Positions 32,661 to 40,862 of a stretch of DNA of 64,000 nt are shown here, in pieces. Each line of letters begins with the position of its first letter. Position 1 is the first letter of the stretch. Where the stretch lies: contig JADHTB010000015.1 of NCBI GenBank assembly GCA_016776605.1, positions 1 through 64,000 of the forward strand, written 5' to 3'. The position numbers were made by a program, and so were the translations under genes. The notes below the pieces were generated by a model. That model searched no databases and had not been told where the DNA came from. It saw only the letters and a list, made by a program, of their open reading frames with translations. Source of the DNA: Alphaproteobacteria bacterium. Lineage in GTDB: Bacteria > Pseudomonadota > Alphaproteobacteria > GCA-2731375.

Positions 32661-34499
32661 ATGCCCACCTATAACGCGCCGGTAAGAGAGCTGCGTTTTG
32701 TCTTGAACGACCTGTTGGCCATCACGGAATGTACGGATATTCCCGGTTATGGCGATGTCAGCGAAGATCTGGTTGATGCTGTCCTGGATGGTGCCGCCAA
32801 GGTGGCGGAGGAAGTCTGGGCACCGCTAAACCAAAGCGGCGACGAGGAAGGCTGCCGCTTTGAAAACGGCGTGGTCCGCGTGCCAAGCGGTTTCAAGGAA
32901 GGCTTTGCAGCTTGGTACGAAGGCGGCTGGAACGGCATTTCCTCGCCGGTCGAATGGGGCGGACAGGGCCTGCCGGGCGTACTCGGCCTGGCAATCTCGG
33001 AAATGGCCATGTCGTCGAACCTCTCGCTCTCCACCTATGTGGGTCTGTCGGGCGGGGCGGCCAGTGTGCTGATGTCCATCGCGCCGGATCATTTGAAGCA
33101 GCTTTACGTGCCCAAGATGATGTCCGGCGAGTGGACCGGCACGATGAATTTGACCGAGCCCCATTGCGGCACCGATCTGAAACTGATGCGGACCAAGGCG
33201 GTGGAGCAGGACGACGGCACCTATGCCATCAGCGGCACCAAGATCTTTATCACCGGCGGCGACCACGATATGGCGGAAAACATCGTCCATCTGGTCCTGG
33301 CCAAGGTGGAAGGCGAGGGCGAGGGCCTGTCGGCGGTCTCGCTGTTCCTGGTGCCGAAGATCAAGGTCAATGACGACGGCAGCCTGGCTCAGGGCAACAA
33401 CGTCACCTGCGGCGGCATTGAACATAAGATGGGCATCAAGGGCTCGTCGACCGCCGTGCTGCATTATGACGGCGCCATTGGCCATCGCCTGGGCCCCAAG
33501 CCCGAGCCGAAGGTCGAAGGCGAAGATGGCAAAAAGAAAAAACGTGGTTCCGGCGCCGGTATGGCGGGCATGTTCCAGATGATGAACGGCGCCCGCATCG
33601 GCGTCGGTTATCAGGGCATTGCACTGTCGGAGGTGGCCTATCAGAATGCCGCGGAATATACCCGCGAGCGCACTGCCGGGCGGGCCCTGGGCGGGACGAA
33701 ATATCCCGATCAGCCGGCCGATCCCATCGTGGTGCATCCGGACGTCCGGCGTATGCTGTTGCAAATGCGGTCCTTTAACGAAGGCGCCCGCGCCTTGTTG
33801 ATGTGGTTGAGCCACGAGGCCGTGGTGGGCCGCTATGATGGCGATGACGCGCGCAAGGAACAGGTTTCCGATCTGTTTAACCTGTTGATCCCGGTGGTAA
33901 AGGCCCATTTCACCGATGTCGGTTTTGAATGCGTCAACATGGCCATGCAGTGCTTTGGCGGTCACGGCTATATCCGCGAACATGGCATGGAACAGTTCGT
34001 GCGCGATGCCCGCATCTCGCAACTTTATGAAGGCGCCAACGGCGTGCAGGCTCTCGACCTGGTGGGCCGCCGCATGGGTGTGGACAATGGCCGCCCGGCC
34101 CGCGCCCTGTTCGCGCTGATCAGCGAGTTTATCGCGGCACAAAAGGGCGAGGAGATGCAGCCCTTTACCAAGCCGTTGCAGGCGGGCCTGGACGATCTGA
34201 TGGCCACCACCATGTGGCTGGCGCAAAACGCCATCCAGAATCACGAAGAAGCCGGCGCGGCCTCGGTCGATTTTCTGCGCATGATGGGTGTCGTGTCGGT
34301 GGGCTATATATGGGCCCGCATGGCCCGCGTGGCCCTGGACCATCTGGCGCAGGGCAGCGATGACGAAGCTTTCTACAAAATGAAGGTGAACACAGCGCGC
34401 TACTACATGGGGCGGGTGATGCCCGATACGGCAGCGCTGAAAATGCGCGCCATGGCCGGCGCCGAAGTCCTGATGACGCCGGACGACGACGCCTTTTAG
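32661..34499 (+). CDS. Long acyl-CoA dehydrogenase (DmdC-like)
   Basis: A 612-residue protein, longer than usual acyl-CoA dehydrogenases because of a C-terminal domain of about 130 residues found in the DmdC/FadE-like branch. FAD-binding and substrate motifs include MNLTEPHCGTDLKLMRT, ISGTKIFITGGDHDM and the near-terminal AMQCFGGHGYIREHGME. A lysine-rich insertion (GKKKKRGSG) lies mid-protein. DmdC itself oxidises methylmercaptopropionyl-CoA, but paralogues act on many acyl-CoAs, so the substrate is open. GGGGAG lies before the start. The TAG stop is the first codon of a 61 bp palindromic repeat. Confidence 0.88.
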   Translation: MPTYNAPVRELRFVLNDLLAITECTDIPGYGDVSEDLVDAVLDGAAKVAEEVWAPLNQSGDEEGCRFENGVVRVPSGFKEGFAAWYEGGWNGISSPVEWGGQGLPGVLGLAISEMAMSSNLSLSTYVGLSGGAASVLMSIAPDHLKQLYVPKMMSGEWTGTMNLTEPHCGTDLKLMRTKAVEQDDGTYAISGTKIFITGGDHDMAENIVHLVLAKVEGEGEGLSAVSLFLVPKIKVNDDGSLAQGNNVTCGGIEHKMGIKGSSTAVLHYDGAIGHRLGPKPEPKVEGEDGKKKKRGSGAGMAGMFQMMNGARIGVGYQGIALSEVAYQNAAEYTRERTAGRALGGTKYPDQPADPIVVHPDVRRMLLQMRSFNEGARALLMWLSHEAVVGRYDGDDARKEQVSDLFNLLIPVVKAHFTDVGFECVNMAMQCFGGHGYIREHGMEQFVRDARISQLYEGANGVQALDLVGRRMGVDNGRPARALFALISEFIAAQKGEEMQPFTKPLQAGLDDLMATTMWLAQNAIQNHEEAGAASVDFLRMMGVVSVGYIWARMARVALDHLAQGSDDEAFYKMKVNTARYYMGRVMPDTAALKMRAMAGAEVLMTPDDDAF

Positions 34500-34557
34500 A
34501 GCAATTCCGAATTATTAAGAATCGCGAAGCGATTCTAAGTGAGTCAGAATTGCTCTA
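34497..34557. repeat. Solo 61 bp miniature palindromic repeat between two convergent stops
   Basis: TAGAGCAATTCCGAATTATT at the left mirrors AGTCAGAATTGCTCTA at the right. The core is a perfect hairpin AGAATCGC-GAA-GCGATTCT. The left TAG (34497-34499) is the stop of the acyl-CoA dehydrogenase gene, and the right CTA (34555-34557) is the TAG stop of trpEG on the other strand. The element is therefore the whole intergenic space and may serve as a two-way terminator. Confidence 0.9.
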
Positions 34558-36738
34558 GGCTGCTTGTTCCGCCGCGCCTTTTCCCGGCAACAGGGTGGCC
34601 AGGACGTTTTCGACGATTTGCAGGCCGGCCTGGGCGTCCATGGACAGGATGGATTCGGGATGGAATTGCACCGCGATGATCGGCAGGCTGCTATGCCGAA
34701 CGGCCATCACCATGCCTTCCTGGTTGCGGGCGATAACCTGCAATGCGTCGGGCATTTTGTCCGATACGGCCAGCAGGGAATGATAGCCGCCGACCCGGCA
34801 GGACGGCGCGATGCCGGCAAAAATGCCGCTGCCGTCGTGTTCAAGCTGCCAGTATTTGCCGTGGCGGGGCACCTCCATCACCGTCAGTTCACCGCCGAAG
34901 GCCTCGACGATCCCCTGCAGGCCAAGGCAGACACCGAATTGCGGGATGCCCAGCTCGGAGACCTTGCGGACCAGGCCGGCGACATCGAAATCTTTCGGCT
35001 GGCCGGGGCCGGGGGAGTGGATCACCAGGTCCGGCTTATCGGCCAGGGCGGCAAGCGCCGGGGCGCCATGGCGGAAGGTTTTTACCTCGGCCCCTGTCTG
35101 GCGGAAATAATCGGCCAGGGTATGGACAAAGCTGTCCTCGTTATCGACCATGACAATGCGCACATCGGTGTATTTCGGCGCCACCTGGGCGGCGACCGCC
35201 TCTGGTCCCTTGCGGCCAAGATCGGCGACGGCCTTGAAAAAGGCGGTGGATTTGATCTTGGTCTCCTCCTCCTCTTCCGCCGGCACTGAATCATAGATCA
35301 GGGTGGCGCCGACCCGGTAATCGGCCCGGCCGTCCTGCAGATGCACCGTACGGATGGTGATGCCGGTGTTGACAGTGCCCGAGAACATCAAGGCGCCGAT
35401 GGCGCCGCCATACCAGCGGCGCGGGGAGACCTCCACCTCCTCGATGATCTCCACCGCCTTGCGCTTTGGCGCGCCGGTCAGGGTGACCGCCCACATATGC
35501 GAGAGGAAGGCGTCAATACCATCGAAGCCTTCGCGCATGCGGCCTTCTACATGGTCGACCGTGTGGAACAGCCCGGCATAGCGTTCGATGGCGCGCCGGG
35601 CCAATAACTTCACCGTGCCAGGCCGGCAGATCCGCGATTTATCGTTGCGGTCCACGTCCGTGCACATGGTCAGTTCCACCTCGTCCTTTGCGGAATTGTA
35701 CAAGGCGAGGATGCGTTCAGCGTCTTCCATGGCGTTGCCGCCCCGGCGCGCGGTGCCGGAAATAGGCGAAGATTCCACCCGGTCGCCCTCTACCCGCACG
35801 AACATTTCGGGCGAGGCGCCGATCAGTTGCTCACCCGCGAACTGAAAAAAGAACTCGTAAGGCGAGGGATTGATCCGCCGCATCAGGCGGAACATATCCG
35901 CCGGTTGGCCGTGGTACATGGTTTGATATTTACGGCTCAACACCACTTCGAAAATATCGCCTACATGCATGCGCGCCCGGGCGGCATCCACCTTGCCCAT
36001 ATAGTCTTCCGGGCTGTGATCAGAGGTGATGGCGCCGTCGGCGATCTGGTTGGGGCTGGGTGGTTGGCTGACACCGGTGAAGGCTGTCTCGCCCATTCCC
36101 TTGGTGGTAACCGCGCGCCGGGTGAATTCGTATTCATAGGCGTAGGCGACCTCCAACCGGCGGTCCATGACCATGATCCGGTCGGGCAGGAACAGATGCA
36201 ACAGCTTATCATCCTCGCCACGGGGCATGGATAGGGGCATCTGCTCAAATTCGTAAATCAGGTCGAAACCAAAGGCCCCCCACAGGCCCAGGAAGTCATC
36301 GTCCATGCCGCTGAATTCAGCCATCAGGGCGCGGATTGGCGTGAAGGTCGAGGGCTGGCGGCTGCGCTCCTCCTCCGCGAACAGACGGTCGGGGCGGGCC
36401 ACGGTCAGAATCAGGTTTTCCGCATCTTCGCTTTTCAGCGTAATCGCCGGGTCTTTCAGGAACAGGGGCCGCAGCATGGCCAGAATGGGTACGCCACGGG
36501 GGTTCAGGGCGGTCAGGCGAAACTGTTCAGCGTGCGCGACCACTTCCAACGGAGGGTCAATAAAACCGAATTCCCAGCGCGAATAGCGGTCCTGATCCTC
36601 GACACCGGATGAAAGATAGGCGCCACGGGTGTTGTTCAGGGCATCAATCAAAAAGTCGATGCCCCGTTCAAAATCAATCTTCCGGACGGTCCGGTCGATC
36701 GCGATGCCCGAAAGCGAAACAAAGGAATAATCGGTCAT
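34555..36738 (-). CDS. trpE(G): Fused anthranilate synthase TrpE-TrpG
   Basis: A 727-residue fusion. Residues about 1-510 form the chorismate-binding component I (EMFVRVEGDRVESSPISGTA, TMCTDVDRNDKSRICRPG, VTLTGAPKRKAVEII). Residues about 525-720 are a class I glutamine amidotransferase with the nucleophile cysteine in FGVCLGLQGIVEAFGG and His-Glu in VQFHPESIL. The N-terminal LSSG segment is the usual tryptophan feedback site. It makes anthranilate from chorismate and glutamine. This fused form is characteristic of alphaproteobacteria. A stem-loop precedes it at 36768-36797. Its stop is in a palindromic repeat. Confidence 0.95.
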   Translation of the reverse strand: MTDYSFVSLSGIAIDRTVRKIDFERGIDFLIDALNNTRGAYLSSGVEDQDRYSRWEFGFIDPPLEVVAHAEQFRLTALNPRGVPILAMLRPLFLKDPAITLKSEDAENLILTVARPDRLFAEEERSRQPSTFTPIRALMAEFSGMDDDFLGLWGAFGFDLIYEFEQMPLSMPRGEDDKLLHLFLPDRIMVMDRRLEVAYAYEYEFTRRAVTTKGMGETAFTGVSQPPSPNQIADGAITSDHSPEDYMGKVDAARARMHVGDIFEVVLSRKYQTMYHGQPADMFRLMRRINPSPYEFFFQFAGEQLIGASPEMFVRVEGDRVESSPISGTARRGGNAMEDAERILALYNSAKDEVELTMCTDVDRNDKSRICRPGTVKLLARRAIERYAGLFHTVDHVEGRMREGFDGIDAFLSHMWAVTLTGAPKRKAVEIIEEVEVSPRRWYGGAIGALMFSGTVNTGITIRTVHLQDGRADYRVGATLIYDSVPAEEEEETKIKSTAFFKAVADLGRKGPEAVAAQVAPKYTDVRIVMVDNEDSFVHTLADYFRQTGAEVKTFRHGAPALAALADKPDLVIHSPGPGQPKDFDVAGLVRKVSELGIPQFGVCLGLQGIVEAFGGELTVMEVPRHGKYWQLEHDGSGIFAGIAPSCRVGGYHSLLAVSDKMPDALQVIARNQEGMVMAVRHSSLPIIAVQFHPESILSMDAQAGLQIVENVLATLLPGKGAAEQAA

Positions 36739-36767
36739 AACAGGGTTTCCCGCTGGCTTGGTCCGCG

Positions 36768-36797
36768 GGCGGATTTCCTGAAAGGAAAGAAGCCGCC
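36768..36797 (-). promoter_or_regulatory. Leader stem-loop ahead of trpEG
   Basis: On the minus-strand mRNA, GGCGGC and GCCGCC-type arms (36768-36772 with 36792-36797) enclose a second stem TTTCCT/AGGAAA, giving a long interrupted hairpin that ends about 30 bases before the trpEG ATG. A 23-codon upstream frame spans it and ends with TGA overlapping the trpEG ATG, but it has no Trp codons, so classical Trp-codon attenuation is not supported. The function is inferred only from position. Confidence 0.4.
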
Positions 36798-36849
36798 ACA
36801 GCGCATGATTTATAGTAGAATCGATAATTGAAAAAAAGCGGCGGAGCTT

Positions 36850-36993
36850 ATGGGCCGCCCAGACAAGCGAACAGCCTCACCAAAGAAAGGCGACGAACTT
36901 GGGCGGATGACGGTCCGCTACCGATATGCGCTGTTGTGTCATTGCGAAGGGACGCTAGCACGGCGCCGCCATAGTGGTAAACTAATTTCATGA
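36850..36993 (+). CDS. Small basic ORF of 47 codons upstream of a methyltransferase (uncertain)
   Basis: An ATG at 36850 with GCGGAG four bases upstream opens a 47-codon frame rich in Arg and Lys (MGRPDKRTASPKKGD at the start). Its TGA (36991-36993) overlaps the methyltransferase ATG at 36990 as ATGA. The overlap and ribosome site argue for a translated leader, since the methyltransferase has no good ribosome site of its own. No homologue is recognised and the composition is not strongly protein-like, so it may be spurious. Confidence 0.3.
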   Translation: MGRPDKRTASPKKGDELGRMTVRYRYALLCHCEGTLARRRHSGKLIS

Positions 36994-38504
36994 CGCATTC
37001 CTCTCTGCATGCAAGCTATCAGGCGACACCCTATCCCAGCCGGCCGGTGCCTCTCTCGCACCCGGACCATCTGTACGTGGTTGGGCGTCTGCACGGCCTG
37101 ACGCCCGCCGTGGTCACGGGCGCCAGTGTGCTTGAATTAGGTTGCGGCGAGGGCGGCAACCTGCTGCCGATGGCCGCGACCCTGCCGGGAGGCCATTTTC
37201 TCGGCATCGATCTGGCCGAGCGGCAGGTCGGCCTGGCTCGGGCGGCGGCCCAGGCAGCGCACCTGGATAACATCGAATTCCGGGCTGGGGATGCCCTGAC
37301 CCTGGCATCGTCCCTGGCCCAGGCAGCGGACGGGCAAGGCTTTGATTATATTATCCTGCATGGCCTCTATTCCTGGGTGCCCCTGGATGTGCAGGCCGCC
37401 CTGTTACCCCTGTGCCGGCGGCTGCTGGCCGACAACGGCATGATCTATATCAGCTACAACACTTATCCCGGCTGGCATGCGCGCGGCCTGGTACGCGAAT
37501 TGATGCTGCGCGCCGGCGTCACCGCGGCCAGCCAGGCGGAACGCGCCGCCATGGCGCGGGCGGCGTTGGATGATCTGATCCCCGCCTATGCTCAGACCGG
37601 CGATGGCTACGCCACATTGTTGGCAGAGGAAAAGACGCGGGTGGATAAGATGGAAGATGGCTTCCTGCTGCATGACCTGCTGGAAGTTGAAAACCATCCT
37701 GTCTATGTCGATGATTTCCTGGCGCGCGCCGGCGCGGCTGGGTTGCAATTCATCTCCGAGGCCAATGTTGCGGCCTCCCGGGAAGAAAATTTCTCGCCCG
37801 AGGCGCGCCGGCAACTGGCGGCCATCGATCAGCCCGTGGCCCGTGAACAGCGCATTGACTTCGTATTGAACCGCAGTTTCCGGCAAACTGTCCTGTGCGC
37901 CGACGGTGCAACGGTGCAACGGCGGATAGCCCCCGGCTGGCTTCATGATCTGTATCTCGCCTCGCCCGTGCGGCCCATGGGCCCGGATCCCAAAGGCGCC
38001 CCCGGCGAAGCCTTTTTCGCAACGCCGGACGGCGGCCGGATGGGCATGACCGCGCCCAGCGCCATCGCCGCCCTGAACCATCTGGCCCTGATCTGGCCGG
38101 ACTTCATGACATTCGAGGCGTTGGCCGAGACCGTTGGGGATAGGGCGATCGTGGCCCAGCTGGTGATTGATCTTTATCCCCGCAACTGGCTCGATCTGTT
38201 GCCCCGCGCGCCGGTCTTCGCCGCCTCGCCGGGGCCCCGTCCCATGGTTACGGCCCTGGCGCGCTGGCAGATACAGCAGGGGGAGCAGGTGACTGATCTG
38301 CGCCATCGCAGTGTGACAATCAGCGATATTTTCACCCGCCAATTGTTGCCGCTGATGGACGGGCAAATGGATCAGGGCGCGTTGATGGCGGCCCTTGATG
38401 GCTTCGAGACGCGAGACCCTGCCTTGGCTGCCAATGCAGAGCCCACGGTTCTGTTGGATGCGGTCCTGCAACAACTGGCCACCCGCTGTCTGCTTGTTCA
38501 ATAG
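36990..38504 (+). CDS. SAM methyltransferase with methyltransferase regulatory domain
   Basis: A 504-residue protein. Residues about 25-190 form a class I methyltransferase domain (VLELGCGEGGNLLPMAATLP, FLGIDLAERQVGLA, FDYIILHGLYSWVP). Residues about 210-300 match the methyltransferase regulatory domain that follows such enzymes, and the last 150 residues are a less conserved winged-helix-like tail. The target is unknown; relatives are thought to methylate proteins or cell-surface components. No clear ribosome site precedes it, but the small ORF upstream overlaps its start. Confidence 0.82.
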   Translation: MTHSSLHASYQATPYPSRPVPLSHPDHLYVVGRLHGLTPAVVTGASVLELGCGEGGNLLPMAATLPGGHFLGIDLAERQVGLARAAAQAAHLDNIEFRAGDALTLASSLAQAADGQGFDYIILHGLYSWVPLDVQAALLPLCRRLLADNGMIYISYNTYPGWHARGLVRELMLRAGVTAASQAERAAMARAALDDLIPAYAQTGDGYATLLAEEKTRVDKMEDGFLLHDLLEVENHPVYVDDFLARAGAAGLQFISEANVAASREENFSPEARRQLAAIDQPVAREQRIDFVLNRSFRQTVLCADGATVQRRIAPGWLHDLYLASPVRPMGPDPKGAPGEAFFATPDGGRMGMTAPSAIAALNHLALIWPDFMTFEALAETVGDRAIVAQLVIDLYPRNWLDLLPRAPVFAASPGPRPMVTALARWQIQQGEQVTDLRHRSVTISDIFTRQLLPLMDGQMDQGALMAALDGFETRDPALAANAEPTVLLDAVLQQLATRCLLVQ

Positions 38505-38545
38505 CTGGAATATGCAGTAGATTGCCGCCCGGAGGATTCACGAAT

Positions 38546-39061
38546 ATGCAAGTAGACTGGACCGACGCAATATTTTCGGTGTTGCGTGATTGGCAGGTGC
38601 GGCAGGTCGCCTATGTGCCCGATGCGGGGCATTCGGATTTGATCCGGCGCTGTGACGCGGCGGACGATATGCGCCTGGTTCCCCTGACGACCGAGGAAGA
38701 GGGCATAGCCCTTCTGGCCGGCGCCTGGCTGGGTGATCAGCGCGGCGTTCTGTTGATGCAGTCGTCGGGCGTGGGCAATTGCATCAACATGCTGTCCCTG
38801 GCCAGGGTCTGCCGCTTTCCCCTGTTGATGCTGGTGACCATGCGGGGGCAGTGGGGCGAGTTCAATCCCTGGCAGGTGCCCATGGGGCAACTGACGCCGA
38901 AAGTATTGGAAGCCTCGGACAGTCTGGTGTTTTCCGTCGATGACCCAGGTCAGATGGGCCAGACAATGGAGGCCGCGGCGCGCATGACCTTCGAAGGCCC
39001 GGCCCAGGCGGCGGTGCTGATCGGCCAATCGGTGATTGGCGCCAAGAGTTTCGGGAAGTAA
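38546..39061 (+). CDS. ThDP decarboxylase, pyrimidine-binding subunit (ComD/sulfopyruvate decarboxylase alpha-like)
   Basis: A 171-residue protein equal to the N-terminal third of a ThDP enzyme. The catalytic glutamate lies in LTTEEEGIALLAGAWLGD, and MLVTMRGQWGEFNPWQ is typical of the phosphonopyruvate/sulfopyruvate decarboxylase branch. The partner subunit starts inside its stop codon (TAATG). The start at 38546 is preferred for GGAGG ten bases upstream. The two subunits should assemble into one decarboxylase of a 3-substituted pyruvate-like acid (inference). Confidence 0.78.
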   Translation: MQVDWTDAIFSVLRDWQVRQVAYVPDAGHSDLIRRCDAADDMRLVPLTTEEEGIALLAGAWLGDQRGVLLMQSSGVGNCINMLSLARVCRFPLLMLVTMRGQWGEFNPWQVPMGQLTPKVLEASDSLVFSVDDPGQMGQTMEAAARMTFEGPAQAAVLIGQSVIGAKSFGK

Positions 39062-39708
39062 TGGCAATGGCTGAAATGGCTGAAATGACTGATGCGATGA
39101 ATGGCGTCTTGGACCGTGGCCGGGCGGCGGATTACCCCTTGCGCCGGCGCGAGGTGGTGGCGGCCATGCTTGCCGACCGCGGTGATATGCTGGTGGTCGC
39201 CGGCCTGGGCGCCCCGGTCTGGGATTGCACGGCGGTGGAGGATCACCCCCTGAATTTTCCTTTGTGGGGCGCCATGGGCGGGGCGGCGGTCATGGGCCTT
39301 GGCCTGGCCATGGCCCAGCCGGACCGCCGGGTCCTGGTGATCACGGGCGATGGCGAAATGTTGATGGGCCTGGGCGCGATGAGCACCATTGGCGCGCAAA
39401 GACCCGATAATCTGGCGATCGTGGTCTGCGACAACGAACGCTATGGCGAAACCGGCATGCAACTGACCCATACCGCCGGCGGCGTTGATCTGCCCGCGAT
39501 GGCGCTGGCAGCCGGTTTTGCCAGTGCGGCCGGCATCAGCTCCGACAATGAATTCAAGGCCGCCCTGCCGGCCATCCGCGGCGCCCGGGGCCCGGCCTTC
39601 TGGTCCATCAAGATTAGAGCGGAAAACAACCCCATCGGCGCCATGCCGCCCAAGGACGGCGTAACCCTGAAGGACCGCTTCCGCGCCGCCCTGTTGGGTG
39701 CGGCCTAA
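39061..39708 (+). CDS. ThDP decarboxylase, cofactor-binding subunit (ComE-like)
   Basis: A 215-residue protein with the ThDP diphosphate/Mg motif GDGEMLMGLGAMSTIG and ending VVCDNERYGE. It corresponds to the C-terminal third of the enzyme and complements the preceding subunit. The first 14 residues are encoded by near-repeats of ATGGCTGAA, so any of several Met codons could be used; the first overlaps the upstream stop as TAATG. Its TAA overlaps the TAG of the convergent dehydratase gene. The beta subunit of sulfopyruvate decarboxylase is the closest named relative by layout. Confidence 0.78.
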   Translation: MAMAEMAEMTDAMNGVLDRGRAADYPLRRREVVAAMLADRGDMLVVAGLGAPVWDCTAVEDHPLNFPLWGAMGGAAVMGLGLAMAQPDRRVLVITGDGEMLMGLGAMSTIGAQRPDNLAIVVCDNERYGETGMQLTHTAGGVDLPAMALAAGFASAAGISSDNEFKAALPAIRGARGPAFWSIKIRAENNPIGAMPPKDGVTLKDRFRAALLGAA

Positions 39709-40859
39709 CCTCGCGACGGCAGGACCACGATGGCGGTGCCTTGGATCGATAGTTCTTCGTCCTGATTGGTGGCGGCGTGGGTAATCTCGACGCAATTGCG
39801 GCCCTGATCGTCAACGAATTTCTTGCTGACCTCACCGTTGATGTACAGCACGTCGCCCTCGGGGTTATGGCGGCGGATGCGGCATTTGTGGTTGGCCAGG
39901 AAACCGTCATCGCCCATCCAGTTGGTGATGTGGTGGGTCAGCCATGAATTGCGCTCGGGGCCGTAATCGTACGCGCCGGGCGCCCCCACCTCGGTGGCGA
40001 AGTCGTTTTCCCAATGCACTCGCTCGGGGCAGTCGGGAATGTTGAAGCGGTTGGCGATGCCCAGGCCCGGATGGCGGTGGACCTGCTGCCAGGCCAGCTT
40101 GTTAGCGCGGATATACAGCCCACCCCAGCCTTGGGCGTAGGCGATGAAGCCGGTCACGGTCATCGGGCCTTTCAGCATGGTCGGCAGTTTTTCACCCACC
40201 GTCACATCCTCGTAGTAACGGGTTTCCCCGCCACGCACCTGTTCCTGGGCATAGTGGCGGAAGATATCGACCAGTTCGTCGTCGCTGTAGGTCAATTGGC
40301 CTTTGGTCGCCGCCGCGTATTTGGTGCCCTGTTCCCGCGCTTTGTCCCGTTCCGTGCGGAAGCACCAGCTATCCGCGCTGGCCACGTTGTCGCCGTCCTG
40401 ATTATAGAATTCCACGTGATAGATCTGTTGGACGGCGCGGCCGGAAAAGCGGGTTTCGTGGGGGATCAATTCCTTTAACCAGGCCTCGCAGTTGATTTCA
40501 TCGTTGCGGCGTACGGGTTTGTGCCAGTGCCAGTCGGCCCCGGCCCACATGGCGTGGATGCCCGGCAGGCCGCCCACATAGCCCGAGATTATCCGGTTGG
40601 TGGCGAACAGAAAACTGGGCAGGGCGATCAGGCCGCCATATTGGCTTTTGGCGGCGTAGGCGGGATCGCACCACAGGGGATTGTCATCGCCGATGCCGTT
40701 GGCGTAGTGGCGGATGTTGTCTCGCGTCGCCTCGTAACACCAGGGCTCCGGCATGGTTTCGATCTTGACGCCGATGCGCTTTTGCAGATCTTCCACGCCG
40801 CGCTCGGTGATTTTCGGGAAACGGCCCGTGCTTTCCTCAATGGTGCTTTCGTTATTCAT
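39705..40859 (-). CDS. FAS1-like/MaoC-type acyl-CoA dehydratase
   Basis: A 384-residue double hot-dog protein. The N-terminal part shows the FAS1-like dehydratase segment (NIRHYANGIGDDNPLWCDPAY, ALPSFLFATNRI). The C-terminal part has the second hot-dog (TVTGFIAYAQGWGG, INGEVSKKFVDDQGRN). Such proteins hydrate or dehydrate enoyl/3-hydroxyacyl-CoA. AGGAG lies seven bases before the start. It is four bases downstream of the acyl-CoA ligase gene on the same strand, so the two act in one pathway under the divergent IclR regulator. Confidence 0.85.
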   Translation of the reverse strand: MNNESTIEESTGRFPKITERGVEDLQKRIGVKIETMPEPWCYEATRDNIRHYANGIGDDNPLWCDPAYAAKSQYGGLIALPSFLFATNRIISGYVGGLPGIHAMWAGADWHWHKPVRRNDEINCEAWLKELIPHETRFSGRAVQQIYHVEFYNQDGDNVASADSWCFRTERDKAREQGTKYAAATKGQLTYSDDELVDIFRHYAQEQVRGGETRYYEDVTVGEKLPTMLKGPMTVTGFIAYAQGWGGLYIRANKLAWQQVHRHPGLGIANRFNIPDCPERVHWENDFATEVGAPGAYDYGPERNSWLTHHITNWMGDDGFLANHKCRIRRHNPEGDVLYINGEVSKKFVDDQGRNCVEITHAATNQDEELSIQGTAIVVLPSRG

Positions 40860-40862
40860 GGT

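Noticed and set aside
32826..34343. A 505-codon open frame on the minus strand
   Set aside because: Antisense to the acyl-CoA dehydrogenase and His/Gly/Ala-rich, typical of shadow frames.
36739..36810. A classical tryptophan leader peptide for trpEG
   Set aside because: The only short frame upstream has no tryptophan codons, so Trp-codon attenuation is not supported. Only a stem-loop is reported.
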